Of a DNA stretch of 12,775 nucleotides, positions 7,001 through 12,493 are shown piece after piece. The notes under the pieces were generated by a model that saw only the letters and a program-made list of their open reading frames with translations, made no database searches and was not told where the DNA came from. Location of the stretch: NCBI GenBank assembly GCA_022712235.1, contig JALAGW010000314.1:1-12775 (forward strand), written 5' to 3'. The position numbers and the translations under genes are program-made. Each line of letters begins with the position of its first letter. Position 1 is the stretch's first letter. The stretch is from Brevundimonas sp. Lineage in GTDB: Bacteria > Pseudomonadota > Alphaproteobacteria > Caulobacterales > Caulobacteraceae.

Positions 7001-7362
7001 CCGCGGTCCGAGGTGAAGGCGATGGAACGGCCGTCCGGCGAATACTTGGGCTGCATGTCCCAGGCCACGCCCGAGGCGATGGCGCGGGCCTCGCCGCCGG
7101 TGATCGGCATGACATAGATGTCGCCCAGCAGGTCGAAGACGATCTCGCGGCCGTCAGGGCTGACGTCCAGCGACATCCAGGTGCCCTCGGTGACGTCGAT
7201 GCTGGCGTCGTGCGAGGCGCCCGGCGGGTTCTGGACGTCCCACTTCGGCTTGGCCGGGGTGGTCGCGGCGGTCGCCGTCGAATCGCTGGCCGGCGCGTTT
7301 TGCGCGAACGCCGGGAAGGCCACGGCCAAGGCCGCGACGGTGGTCAACAAACTGCGCTTCAT
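4066..7362 (-). CDS. Secreted TolB/PD40 beta-propeller - amidohydrolase fusion protein
   Basis: This 1098-residue protein starts at the ATG complementary to 7360-7362 (MKRSLLTTVAALAVAFPAFA, a Sec signal peptide cut near residue 20); an upstream in-frame TTG would bury the signal. Residues about 60-600 hold roughly ten PD40/TolB-type repeats with the recurring SPDG motif, forming one or more beta-propellers. Residues about 670-1060 are a metal-dependent amidohydrolase: VVLSGARLITMKG, then IIPGLVDAHWHG with the HxH ligands H730/H732, K826 (VKSYN) as the probable bridging lysine, H869/H874 (GHTTVEHS), and the ending IGSLETGKLADLVVLDANPL. The last residues (HGHSHG) are His-rich and may bind metal. 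Propeller-amidohydrolase fusions of this size are common in Caulobacterales and Sphingomonadales, and are usually annotated only as amidohydrolase family proteins. The substrate is unknown: a cyclic amide or peptide-like compound handled in the periplasm is the natural guess. Confidence 0.9.
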   Translation of the reverse strand: MKRSLLTTVAALAVAFPAFAQNAPASDSTATAATTPAKPKWDVQNPPGASHDASIDVTEGTWMSLDVSPDGREIVFDLLGDIYVMPITGGEARAIASGVAWDMQPKYSPDGRSIAFTSDRGGGDNLWVMDRDGSNARQVSNETFRLLTQPDWSPDGQFIVGRKHFTSSRSLGAGEMWLYHRGGGGGVQLTERRTQQKDTGEPAFSPDGRYLYFSDDSTPGGVFDYSKDPNTQIYVIRRLDRETGEITPFVTGPGGSIRPTPSPDGKSLAFIRRDRYKSVLYVMDLESGRETPIYDALDRDLQETWAIHGVYPTMSWTPDNTGIVFWAGGKIHRIDVASKAVTEIPFHVADTRRVQEAVRFPVEVAPDQFDVKMVRWAQTSPDGSKVVFEALGNLWIRDLRNGVAGTPRRLTRQSDHFELYPSWSRDGRSIVYTTWNDQDLGTLRVIPAAGGEGRVISAHPGHYLEPQFSPDGQTIVYRTSSDGFLRTALWSREPGVYRTSVRGGEPVKITEEGSNPQFGARNDRIFLTARDGDKRVLKSVNLSGDDERKHLSSEWAAEFSVSPDEHWVAWTERFNAYVTPFVATGRAITVGADTKALPQTRVTRDAGEWLHWSGDSSRLQWSMGPELFSRPLSESFAFAEGAPAELPKPAEHGIKIGFSADYAKPTGRVVLSGARLITMKGDEVIEDGVVVINGNRIEAIGPRGSVSVPADARVMDMAGKTIIPGLVDAHWHGSMGSDEIIPQQSWVNYAALAFGVTTIHDPSNDSSEIFAHSELAKAGRVVAPRIFSTGTILYGAATPFTAQVNDLDDALSNLRRMQAIGAWSVKSYNQPRRDQRQQIIEAARELGMMGVPEGGALYQHNMSMVVDGHTTVEHSIPLAHLYADVHQLWRQTRVAYTPTLIVAYGGNWGENYWYQATDVWNDPILTKYVPRRILDSRARRPVHVQPDELNHISIAREAKRLADEGVSVQIGAHGQREGLGAHWELWMFEQGGMTPHEALRVGTLNGATALGMDKDIGSLETGKLADLVVLDANPLENLRNTVKIGYTMINGRIFDNQMNEVGQAPRQPFWHQTADGQAWSAGAASAEADAHGHSHGQD

Positions 7363-7395
7363 GAAAGCCCCAACCCCTTGCAACTGAGGTTGAAA

Positions 7396-7420
7396 GGTCT
7401 AGCGGGCAGGGGGCTGTCTT
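7396..7420 (-). promoter_or_regulatory. Candidate promoter of the amidohydrolase gene
   Basis: On the minus strand AAGACAG (complement of 7414-7420), a 10-nt spacer and GCTAGACC (complement of 7396-7403) fit the Caulobacter housekeeping pattern, with the -10 box matching 7 of 8 positions and the -35 weaker. Transcription would start near 7389, about 27 nt before the ATG. Confidence 0.4.
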
Positions 7421-7495
7421 GACCAGATGTCAGGTCTCGACCGGACGCATTTCATCCGCGTCAGGACAGCACAGCCAGATTGTCGGGGAAGTGGC

Positions 7496-7532
7496 CCCGG
7501 CCCTTGCAAATCGTTGATCTGCAAGGGCCGGG
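7496..7532 (-). terminator. Strong hairpin directly downstream of tRNA-Thr
   Basis: CCCGGCCCTTGCA (7496-7508) and TGCAAGGGCCGGG (7520-7532) form a perfect 13-bp stem with an 11-nt loop, starting one base after the encoded CCA of the tRNA. There is no T-run on the minus strand after it, so it is either a T-less terminator or a 3' processing and stability element of the tRNA precursor. It also lies between the tRNA and the amidohydrolase promoter. Confidence 0.55.
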
Positions 7533-7533
7533 A

Positions 7534-7608
<75 letters not shown>

Positions 7609-7627
7609 CCTCAACGAGGAGAGCGGC

Positions 7628-7657
7628 CGTATAGCCAACGACTTCGGGGCGGCACAA
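7628..7657 (-). promoter_or_regulatory. Candidate promoter of tRNA-Thr
   Basis: On the minus strand TTGTGCC (complement of 7651-7657), a 15-nt spacer and GCTATACG (complement of 7628-7635) resemble the Caulobacter housekeeping promoter, with 6 of 8 matches in the -10 box. Transcription would begin 12-15 nt before the mature tRNA. Confidence 0.45.
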
Positions 7658-7708
7658 GCGGAAAATGCATGCTTGATCAAAAACTTTGGCCGGGCTCTGC
7701 TGCGCAAC

Positions 7709-7879
7709 ATGGATACCCCGCCCAAAGACGCCGTTCCCGCCGCTCCTGCCGTGGAGCCGACACGCGAACAGAAGGCCAAGGCCGAACGGGCCGTGCGCCT
7801 GGCCGCCGCCCTGCGGACGAATCTGAAACGCCGCAAGGCGCCGACCGCCGCGCCGCGCCCCGCTACCGAGCGCAACTGA
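7709..7879 (+). CDS. Small basic conserved protein upstream of murA
   Basis: The 56-residue frame starting MDTPPKDAVPAAPAVEPTRE is followed by a charged, probably helical stretch (KAKAERAVRLAAALRTNLKR) and the motif LRTNLKRRKAP. Short proteins with an LRxNLxRRKxQ-like tail next to murA or related genes are a recurring hypothetical family in alphaproteobacteria, as I recall; the function is unknown. The very basic C-terminal half would suit nucleic-acid or ribosome contact, but that is inference. A TTG start at 7673 would add 12 residues (MIKNFGRALLRN). Neither start has a good Shine-Dalgarno sequence, so the start is uncertain. The gene is divergent from tRNA-Thr, and murA has its own candidate promoter downstream. 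Confidence 0.6.
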   Translation: MDTPPKDAVPAAPAVEPTREQKAKAERAVRLAAALRTNLKRRKAPTAAPRPATERN

Positions 7880-7909
7880 AAGTCATCGTATCTGCGCGCA
7901 TCGGCCTCT

Positions 7910-7938
7910 TTCGCGAGGGCGTAAGGGCTTGCTAGATA
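7910..7938 (+). promoter_or_regulatory. Candidate murA promoter
   Basis: TTCGCGA (7910-7916), a 14-nt spacer and GCTAGATA (7931-7938) fit the Caulobacter housekeeping consensus, with 7 of 8 matches in the -10 box and a weaker -35 box. Transcription would begin near 7945, giving a leader of about 37 nt before the murA ATG. Confidence 0.45.
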
Positions 7939-7981
7939 AGCGGTTCGCCGGGGCGCAGTGTTTCCGGCCGCGAAAGATTCC

Positions 7982-9271
7982 ATGGACAGCATCGTCATCC
8001 ACGGCGGCAACCGCCTGAACGGCCAGATCGAGGTCAGCGGCGCCAAGAATTCGGCCATCAAGCTGATGGCGGCTTCGATCCTGACGGATCAGCCCCTGCT
8101 GCTGACCAATATGCCGCGTCTGGCGGACACCCGGTTCCTGGGCCAGTTGCTGCAGCAGTTCGGCGTCGAGGTGACCGAGCGCAACGGCGCCGACGGTCAG
8201 GAGACCCTGTTCCATGCGCCGCAACTGACCTCGACCTTCGCCCCCTATGATCTGGTTCGTCAGATGCGGGCCTCGTTCAACGTTCTGGGGCCGCTGCTGG
8301 CCCGCTCGGGCGAGGCCAAGGTCTCGCTGCCCGGCGGCTGCACCATCGGCGCGCGCCCGGTCGACCTGCACCTGATGGCCCTGACGGCCATGGGCGCGGA
8401 GATCGAGCTGGAGGAAGGCTACGTCTCCGCCCGTGCGCCCAAGGGGCTGCAGGGGGCCGAGATCGAATTCCCCTTCGTCTCGGTCGGCGCCACCGAGCAC
8501 GCCTTGCTGGCGGCGGTGCTGGCGAACGGAACGACCGTGCTGAAGCGCGCCGCGCGCGAGCCCGAGATAGGCGACCTGGCCCGCTGCCTGATCGCCATGG
8601 GCGCCAGGATCGAGGGTCTGGACACCGACGTCTTGACCATCACCGGCGTCTCGTCGCTGAACGGCGCGACATGGTCGGTGATTCCCGACCGGATCGAGAT
8701 GGGCAGCTACGCCCTGGCCGCCGCCATGGCCGGGGGCGAGGTGCGCCTGACCAAGGGACGCGCCGATCTGATCACCGCCCTGACCGACAAGATGATCGAG
8801 GCGGGCGTCGAGGTCGAGCCGACCGCAGACGGCGTCATCGTGCGCCGCGACCCGGCGCAGCGGCTGAAGGCCGTCAACGTCACCACGGAAATCTATCCGG
8901 GCTTCGCCACCGACCTGCAGGCCCAGTTCATGGCTCTGATGACAGTCGCCGAAGGGACCAGCGTCATCCACGAGAACATCTTCGAGAACCGTTTCATGCA
9001 CGCGCCCGAACTGGCGCGCCTGGGCGCCGACATCTCGGTCCACGCGGGCGAAGCCCATGTGCGCGGCGTCGAGACGCTGCATGGCGCCCCGGTCATGGCC
9101 ACCGATCTGCGCGCTTCGATCAGCCTGGTCATGGCCGGCCTGGTGGCGGATGGCGAAACCACGGTCGGTCGTGTGTATCATCTGGATCGCGGCTTCGAGC
9201 GGATGGAAGAAAAGCTGGGAGCCTGCGGCGCCGACGTGCGGCGCGTGAAAGGCGGAGCGGATGAGCACTGA
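7982..9271 (+). CDS. murA: UDP-N-acetylglucosamine 1-carboxyvinyltransferase MurA
   Basis: MurA transfers enolpyruvate from PEP to UDP-GlcNAc in the cytoplasm, the first committed step of peptidoglycan synthesis and the target of fosfomycin. The 429-residue protein has the usual length. It starts MDSIVIHGGNRLNGQIEVSG, with the conserved K22-N23 pair in GAKNSA, the catalytic-loop cysteine C120 in GGCTIGARPVDLH (so fosfomycin sensitivity is expected at this site, not the Asp variant), and D311 in FATDLQAQ, the counterpart of the E. coli Asp305 base. A GTG eight codons upstream is in frame, but homologues begin at this ATG. The last 11 nt overlap the next gene, so the two are translationally coupled. 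Confidence 0.97.
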   Translation: MDSIVIHGGNRLNGQIEVSGAKNSAIKLMAASILTDQPLLLTNMPRLADTRFLGQLLQQFGVEVTERNGADGQETLFHAPQLTSTFAPYDLVRQMRASFNVLGPLLARSGEAKVSLPGGCTIGARPVDLHLMALTAMGAEIELEEGYVSARAPKGLQGAEIEFPFVSVGATEHALLAAVLANGTTVLKRAAREPEIGDLARCLIAMGARIEGLDTDVLTITGVSSLNGATWSVIPDRIEMGSYALAAAMAGGEVRLTKGRADLITALTDKMIEAGVEVEPTADGVIVRRDPAQRLKAVNVTTEIYPGFATDLQAQFMALMTVAEGTSVIHENIFENRFMHAPELARLGADISVHAGEAHVRGVETLHGAPVMATDLRASISLVMAGLVADGETTVGRVYHLDRGFERMEEKLGACGADVRRVKGGADEH

Positions 9272-9758
9272 GGTCGAGGCGATCTCTGACAACGACGCGG
9301 CGGCCGAAGCCCTGGCCCCGATGGAGCCCTTGCGCCTGCTGGCCGAGGACGCCGTCGATCTGCAGATCATCTCGGCCGCGCTTCAGGACGCCATCATGCG
9401 GCCTGTCGACATCCGCTGGGAAAAGGAGGCGCGGCGCCTGACCATCGTCCTGTCTCGCTTCTGCTGGGAATGCGGCGGCACCCGCGTCATGGCGGCGATG
9501 CAGTTCGGCGACGTCGAGGCGGTCAAGAGCCGCCGCCTGCCGCGTCTGCCTGAATCGGCGCTGGAGCTTCTGGCCCTCGATTTCGAGCCGACAGAGGCGC
9601 CGGGCGGTCGGGTGATCCTGATGTTCGCCGGTGGCGGGGATCTTCGGATCGACGTGGAGTGCCTGGACGCGGTTCTGACCGACCTGTCGGATCGCTGGCC
9701 CGCCCGCGTGGCCCCGACCCATCTGGATGAGACTTCTGCCGACGAGGCCAAGGCATGA
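9261..9758 (+). CDS. DUF2948 family protein
   Basis: This 165-residue protein matches the alphaproteobacterial DUF2948 family: LRLLAEDAVDLQIISAALQD near residues 24-43, an aromatic strand IRWEKEARRLTIVLSRFCWE that follows, and the later VILMFAGGGDLRIDVECLDA. No enzymatic motif is visible and no function is established. The ATG at 9261 lies inside the end of murA (11-nt overlap), behind GGAG at 9254-9257. The stop overlaps the next start in an ATGA, so murA, this gene and the UPF0262 gene are probably one operon. The persistent link with murA suggests a housekeeping role, but that is only association. Confidence 0.9.
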   Translation: MSTEVEAISDNDAAAEALAPMEPLRLLAEDAVDLQIISAALQDAIMRPVDIRWEKEARRLTIVLSRFCWECGGTRVMAAMQFGDVEAVKSRRLPRLPESALELLALDFEPTEAPGGRVILMFAGGGDLRIDVECLDAVLTDLSDRWPARVAPTHLDETSADEAKA

Positions 9759-10222
9759 GCGGACCGCACAAGCTGACGGCTATCGAGGTGGACGCCGCGA
9801 CCCTGCCGGCCGCCACGGCCGAGATCGAGCATCAGCGTCGTGTCGCCATCTTCGACCTGGTGGAAGCCAACAGCTTCACGCCCGAGGGGGCCGAGGGCGG
9901 GCCCTATACCTTGCGACTGTCGTCGCAGGACAACCGTCTGGCCTTCGACATCGCCGGGCCGGACTTCGCCCGCACCCACGTCCTGTCGCTGTCGCCGATG
10001 AAGACGGTGATCCGTGACTACGCCCTGATCTGCGAAAGCTATTACGAGGCCCTGCGCGGCTCCTCGCCCAGCCAGATCGAGTCGGTCGACATGGGGCGTC
10101 GCGGCCTGCACAACGAGGGCGCGGAACTGCTGCGCGCGCGGCTCGAAGGCAAGGTCGAGATCGACAAGGAAACCGCCCGGCGCCTGTTCACGCTGGTTTG
10201 CGCCGTCTATCGACGCGGCTGA
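9755..10222 (+). CDS. UPF0262 family protein
   Basis: The 155-residue protein belongs to the UPF0262 family of uncharacterised alphaproteobacterial proteins. Recognisable blocks are AEIEHQRRVAIFDLVEANSF at about 24-43, the strand NRLAFDI, the invariant-looking LSLSPMKTVIRDYALICESY near 75-94, IESVDMGRRGLHNEGAELL near 109-127, and a C-terminal helix with ARRLFTLVCAVYRRG. Its start codon overlaps the preceding stop (ATGA at 9755-9758). It is cytoplasmic, with no membrane segment. Function is unknown. Confidence 0.93.
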   Translation: MSGPHKLTAIEVDAATLPAATAEIEHQRRVAIFDLVEANSFTPEGAEGGPYTLRLSSQDNRLAFDIAGPDFARTHVLSLSPMKTVIRDYALICESYYEALRGSSPSQIESVDMGRRGLHNEGAELLRARLEGKVEIDKETARRLFTLVCAVYRRG

Positions 10223-10266
10223 ACTCGACTATTTCGGCGTTTTGGTGCATTAGGCGCCTCCTTCAC

Positions 10267-10306
10267 GGCTCGCGTTCACGCCCGACGCGAGCCTTAAGCC
10301 GTTTTT
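10267..10306 (+). terminator. Hairpin with delayed T-run between the UPF0262 gene and infA
   Basis: GGCTCGCG (10267-10274) and CGCGAGCC (10286-10293) form a perfect 8-bp stem with an 11-nt loop. A run of five T follows only at 10302-10306, eight bases after the stem, so it is an imperfect terminator. It may end the murA operon, partly attenuate readthrough into infA, or be a structured infA leader. I see no convincing promoter for infA in the 100-bp gap. Confidence 0.45.
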
Positions 10307-10324
10307 CCGGGCGAGAGAGACCGC

Positions 10325-10543
10325 ATGGCCAAGGAAGAGCTTCTCGAGTTCCCCGGCGTCGTCAGCGAGCTGCTGCCGAACGCCACTTTCCGCGTGACGC
10401 TGGAAAACGACCACGAGATCATCGCCCACACCGCCGGCAAGATGCGCAAGAACCGCATCCGCGTTCTGGCGGGCGACAAGGTGCTGGTCGAAATGACGCC
10501 CTATGACCTGACCAAGGGCCGCATCACCTATCGCTTCAAGTAA
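10325..10543 (+). CDS. infA: Translation initiation factor IF-1
   Basis: IF-1 binds the 30S A site during initiation and works with IF-2 and IF-3. The 72-residue length is exactly the family norm and the sequence is a near-complete S1/OB fold: MAKEELLEFPGVVSELLPNA, TFRVTLENDHEIIAHTAGKM, RKNRIRVLAGDKVLVEMTPYDLTKGRITYRF. A purine-rich GAGAGAGA lies 6-7 nt before the ATG. The maf start follows eight bases after its stop, suggesting co-transcription. Confidence 0.98.
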   Translation: MAKEELLEFPGVVSELLPNATFRVTLENDHEIIAHTAGKMRKNRIRVLAGDKVLVEMTPYDLTKGRITYRFK

Positions 10544-10551
10544 GGACGCGC

Positions 10552-11151
10552 GTGTCGCGTCCTGACCTTTCGGCTCCGAGGCTGGTTCTGGCCTCGTCGA
10601 GTCCGCGTCGCATTGAATTGCTGGCGCAGATCGGGGTGGTTCCCGATCATGTTGATCCCGCCGACATTGACGAGACGCCGCTGAAGAACGAGACGCCGTC
10701 GCGTCTGGCCGAGCGTCTGGCCCGCGGCAAGGCCGAGGTGGTGGCCGCAAGGTCGCCTGACGCCATCGTCCTGGCCGCCGACACCGTCGTCGCCCTGGGC
10801 CGTCGTCTGCTGGAAAAGCCGGCGGATGAGGCCGAGGCCCAGCGTTTCCTTGAACTGTTGTCGGGTCGCAATCACCGCGTCTTCACCGGCGTCGTCGTGA
10901 TCGCCAACGGCCAGACGACCTGTCGGGTCGTGGACACCCGCGTCTCCTTCAAGACCCTGTCGCCCGAAGAGATCGCCACCTATGTCGCCTCGGGCGAGTG
11001 GCGCGGCAAGGCGGGCGGTTACGGCATTCAGGGGGCGGCGGCCGCCTTCGTGCGCCGCATCGTCGGCAGTCATCCGGCCGTCATGGGGCTGCCGCTCTAT
11101 GAGGCGGCGAACCTGCTTCGGGGCGCCGGCTGGCGGCCCAGGACCGCCTGA
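10552..11151 (+). CDS. maf: Maf family nucleotide pyrophosphatase (YhdE-like)
   Basis: Maf proteins hydrolyse non-canonical or excess nucleoside triphosphates (dTTP/UTP for the YhdE type, methylated nucleotides for others) to monophosphates. The 199-residue protein carries LASSSPRR at 13-20, ERLARGKAE with K60, the catalytic Asp D77 in AADTVV, LEKP at 87-90, and GGYGIQGAAAAFVRRIVGS followed by VMGLPLYEA. The GYGIQG...GLPL ending resembles the YhdE dTTP/UTP type more than YceF, but this split is judged by eye. It starts with GTG, supported by AAGGA five bases upstream that overlaps the infA stop. One base separates its stop from the next gene. Confidence 0.95.
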   Translation: MSRPDLSAPRLVLASSSPRRIELLAQIGVVPDHVDPADIDETPLKNETPSRLAERLARGKAEVVAARSPDAIVLAADTVVALGRRLLEKPADEAEAQRFLELLSGRNHRVFTGVVVIANGQTTCRVVDTRVSFKTLSPEEIATYVASGEWRGKAGGYGIQGAAAAFVRRIVGSHPAVMGLPLYEAANLLRGAGWRPRTA

Positions 11152-11152
11152 C

Positions 11153-12187
11153 ATGGCCGATATCGAGGTCTTCCTCGATGAGACGCCGGGCGAGACCCGC
11201 GGCGTCATCGCCCGCGACGGCCTCTATACCCATCTGATCCTGCACCGCGACAGCGACCGGCCGGGCGATAGGCTGGGCGCGCGTTGCGTCGGGCGTATCG
11301 CCCGGGTCGAGCCCGGTCTGCGCGGCGCCTTCGTCGATCTGGGCGCGGACGAGCCGTTCGGCTTCCTGCCTCTGGGCAAGGACGACAAGGCGGGGGAGGG
11401 GGCCAAGATCGAGGTCGAGGTCGTCGCCGAACCGCGCGAACGCAAGGGGCCGGTCTTGCGACGTCTCGGCGAGGCCACCGGCGAGCCGCGCCTGCTGGCG
11501 GCGGGACCGGACGTGGCCGCGATTCTCTCCAGCCTGGCGCCGGGCGTTGCGCCCCAGACCGGGGCCGCCGCCATTCGCGCCGCCCTGGAGGCGGAGGAAG
11601 ACGCCTTGTCCGCCGCGGTCGTTGATCCCGCCAGCGGGCTGGACCTGATGATTCAGCGCACCCGCGCCCTGATCGCCGTCGATATTGATCATGCGCCCGC
11701 AGCCGGCCGCGATTCTCGCAAGAGCCGCGAGACGGCGAACCGGGTCGGATTGTCGCACGCGGCCCGTCTGCTGGGGCTGAAGGGATGGGGCGGTCTGGTC
11801 GTGATCGACCTGATCGGCGTCGGCCTGCACGGCGACACTATAGTGAAGATGGTGCGCGCCGCTTTCGCCGCCGAGACCCAGGCCGCCTTCGGGCCGCTGA
11901 GCCGGTTCGGTTTGATGCAGGTGTCGCTGCCGTGGCGGCGCAGGCCCCTGGACGAGCGGCTGCTGAACGCCGCCGGACGCCAAAGCCTGGAAACGCGCGC
12001 CATCGCTATCTCACGCCGACTGCGTCTGGCTCTGCTGTCTGATTCCGCATCGCCGCGCCTGATCGCGCGTTGCCGTCCCGATGAGGCTGCCGAGGCTGAA
12101 CCCCTGATTCAGGCCCTGGGGCCGCGCGCGGCCCTGGTCGCCGATGCGTCGATGGCGGCTGGCGCCGTCAGAATAGAAGAGGCCTGA
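11153..12187 (+). CDS. Shortened RNase E/G-like protein
   Basis: The 344-residue protein resembles the RNase E/G catalytic core but is much shorter than RNase G (about 490). Residues 5-75 look like the N-terminal part with the inserted S1 domain (GVIARDGLYTHLIL, RVEPGLRGAFVDLG, FGFLPL). Residues 160-225 match the DNase I-like region, with D177 in ALIAVDID and D219 in GLVVIDLIG, the likely counterparts of the E. coli metal ligands D303 and D346. The following VIDFID Asp is Gly here (G222). The usual TRKR motif is replaced by QVSLPWRRR at 256-264, and the CPxCxG zinc-link is absent. The usual 5'-sensor region is strongly reduced. Short RNase E/G homologues between maf and yacG are, as I recall, a feature of this order, so this is a divergent paralogue rather than a broken gene. 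Catalytic activity is uncertain. Confidence 0.85.
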   Translation: MADIEVFLDETPGETRGVIARDGLYTHLILHRDSDRPGDRLGARCVGRIARVEPGLRGAFVDLGADEPFGFLPLGKDDKAGEGAKIEVEVVAEPRERKGPVLRRLGEATGEPRLLAAGPDVAAILSSLAPGVAPQTGAAAIRAALEAEEDALSAAVVDPASGLDLMIQRTRALIAVDIDHAPAAGRDSRKSRETANRVGLSHAARLLGLKGWGGLVVIDLIGVGLHGDTIVKMVRAAFAAETQAAFGPLSRFGLMQVSLPWRRRPLDERLLNAAGRQSLETRAIAISRRLRLALLSDSASPRLIARCRPDEAAEAEPLIQALGPRAALVADASMAAGAVRIEEA

Positions 12188-12189
12188 TC

Positions 12190-12345
12190 ATGTCGCTCTG
12201 CCCCATCTGCCGCCGTCAGGAGGCCGTTCCGGCCTACAAGCCCTTCTGCTCCAAGCGCTGCGCCGACGTGGATCTGCAACGCTGGTTCACCGGCGGCTAC
12301 GCCATTCCGGCGGAAGAAGCGGTCGAAGATGAAAAAGATCGCTGA
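12190..12345 (+). CDS. yacG: DNA gyrase inhibitor YacG (zinc-binding)
   Basis: YacG is a small zinc protein that binds GyrB and inhibits DNA gyrase. The 51-residue protein shows the four zinc cysteines C4, C7, C20 and C24 (LCPICRR and FCSKRCADVDLQRW), the conserved DLQRWFTGGYAIP, and an acidic tail (EEAVEDEKDR). The ATG is two bases after the stop of the RNase E/G-like gene, so it is the last gene of that operon and is likely translated by reinitiation or coupling. Confidence 0.95.
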   Translation: MSLCPICRRQEAVPAYKPFCSKRCADVDLQRWFTGGYAIPAEEAVEDEKDR

Positions 12346-12363
12346 ATTGAGTGAATTGGCGTC

Positions 12364-12392
12364 TGGACAGCCCCGTCAGCCTCGCCTATAGA
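12364..12392 (+). promoter_or_regulatory. tRNA-Phe promoter
   Basis: TGGACA (12364-12369) and TATAGA (12387-12392) are exactly 17 nt apart, matching 5 of 6 and 4 of 6 bases of the sigma70 boxes. Transcription would begin near 12399, leaving a short 5' leader of about 18 nt before the tRNA. Confidence 0.6.
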
Positions 12393-12417
12393 CCCGCCTC
12401 TCGCGACGACGTCGTGC

Positions 12418-12493
12418 GCCTGGATAGCTCAGCTGGTAGAGCAGCGGATTGAAAATCCGCGTGTCGGTGGTTCGAACCCGCCTCCAGGCACCA
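12418..12493 (+). tRNA. tRNA-Phe (anticodon GAA)
   Basis: The 76-nt gene has an acceptor stem GCCTGGA/TCCAGGC, D-arm GCTC-AGCTGGTA-GAGC, anticodon stem GCGGA/TCCGC around TTGAAAA with anticodon GAA, variable loop GTGTC, T-arm GGTGG-TTCGAAC-CCGCC with one wobble pair, discriminator A and an encoded CCA. This is a standard bacterial tRNA-Phe. It lies 72 bp after yacG under its own promoter. I see no clear T-run terminator after it. Confidence 0.98.

Noticed and set aside
4078..7422. Open frame of over 1100 codons on the plus strand opposite the amidohydrolase gene
   Set aside because: It is a mirror of the GC-biased codons of the real gene. The product is rich in Gly, Ala, Val, Asp and His with no domain motif, while the minus strand encodes a signal peptide, PD40 repeats and an amidohydrolase site.
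7883..9370. 495-codon minus-strand frame opposite murA
   Set aside because: murA is certain on the plus strand. The antisense product has no family signal and reads through the murA promoter region.
11081..11983. 300-codon minus-strand frame opposite the RNase E/G-like gene
   Set aside because: Gln/Gly/Arg-rich shadow translation. The plus-strand gene has conserved motifs and tight operon spacing.
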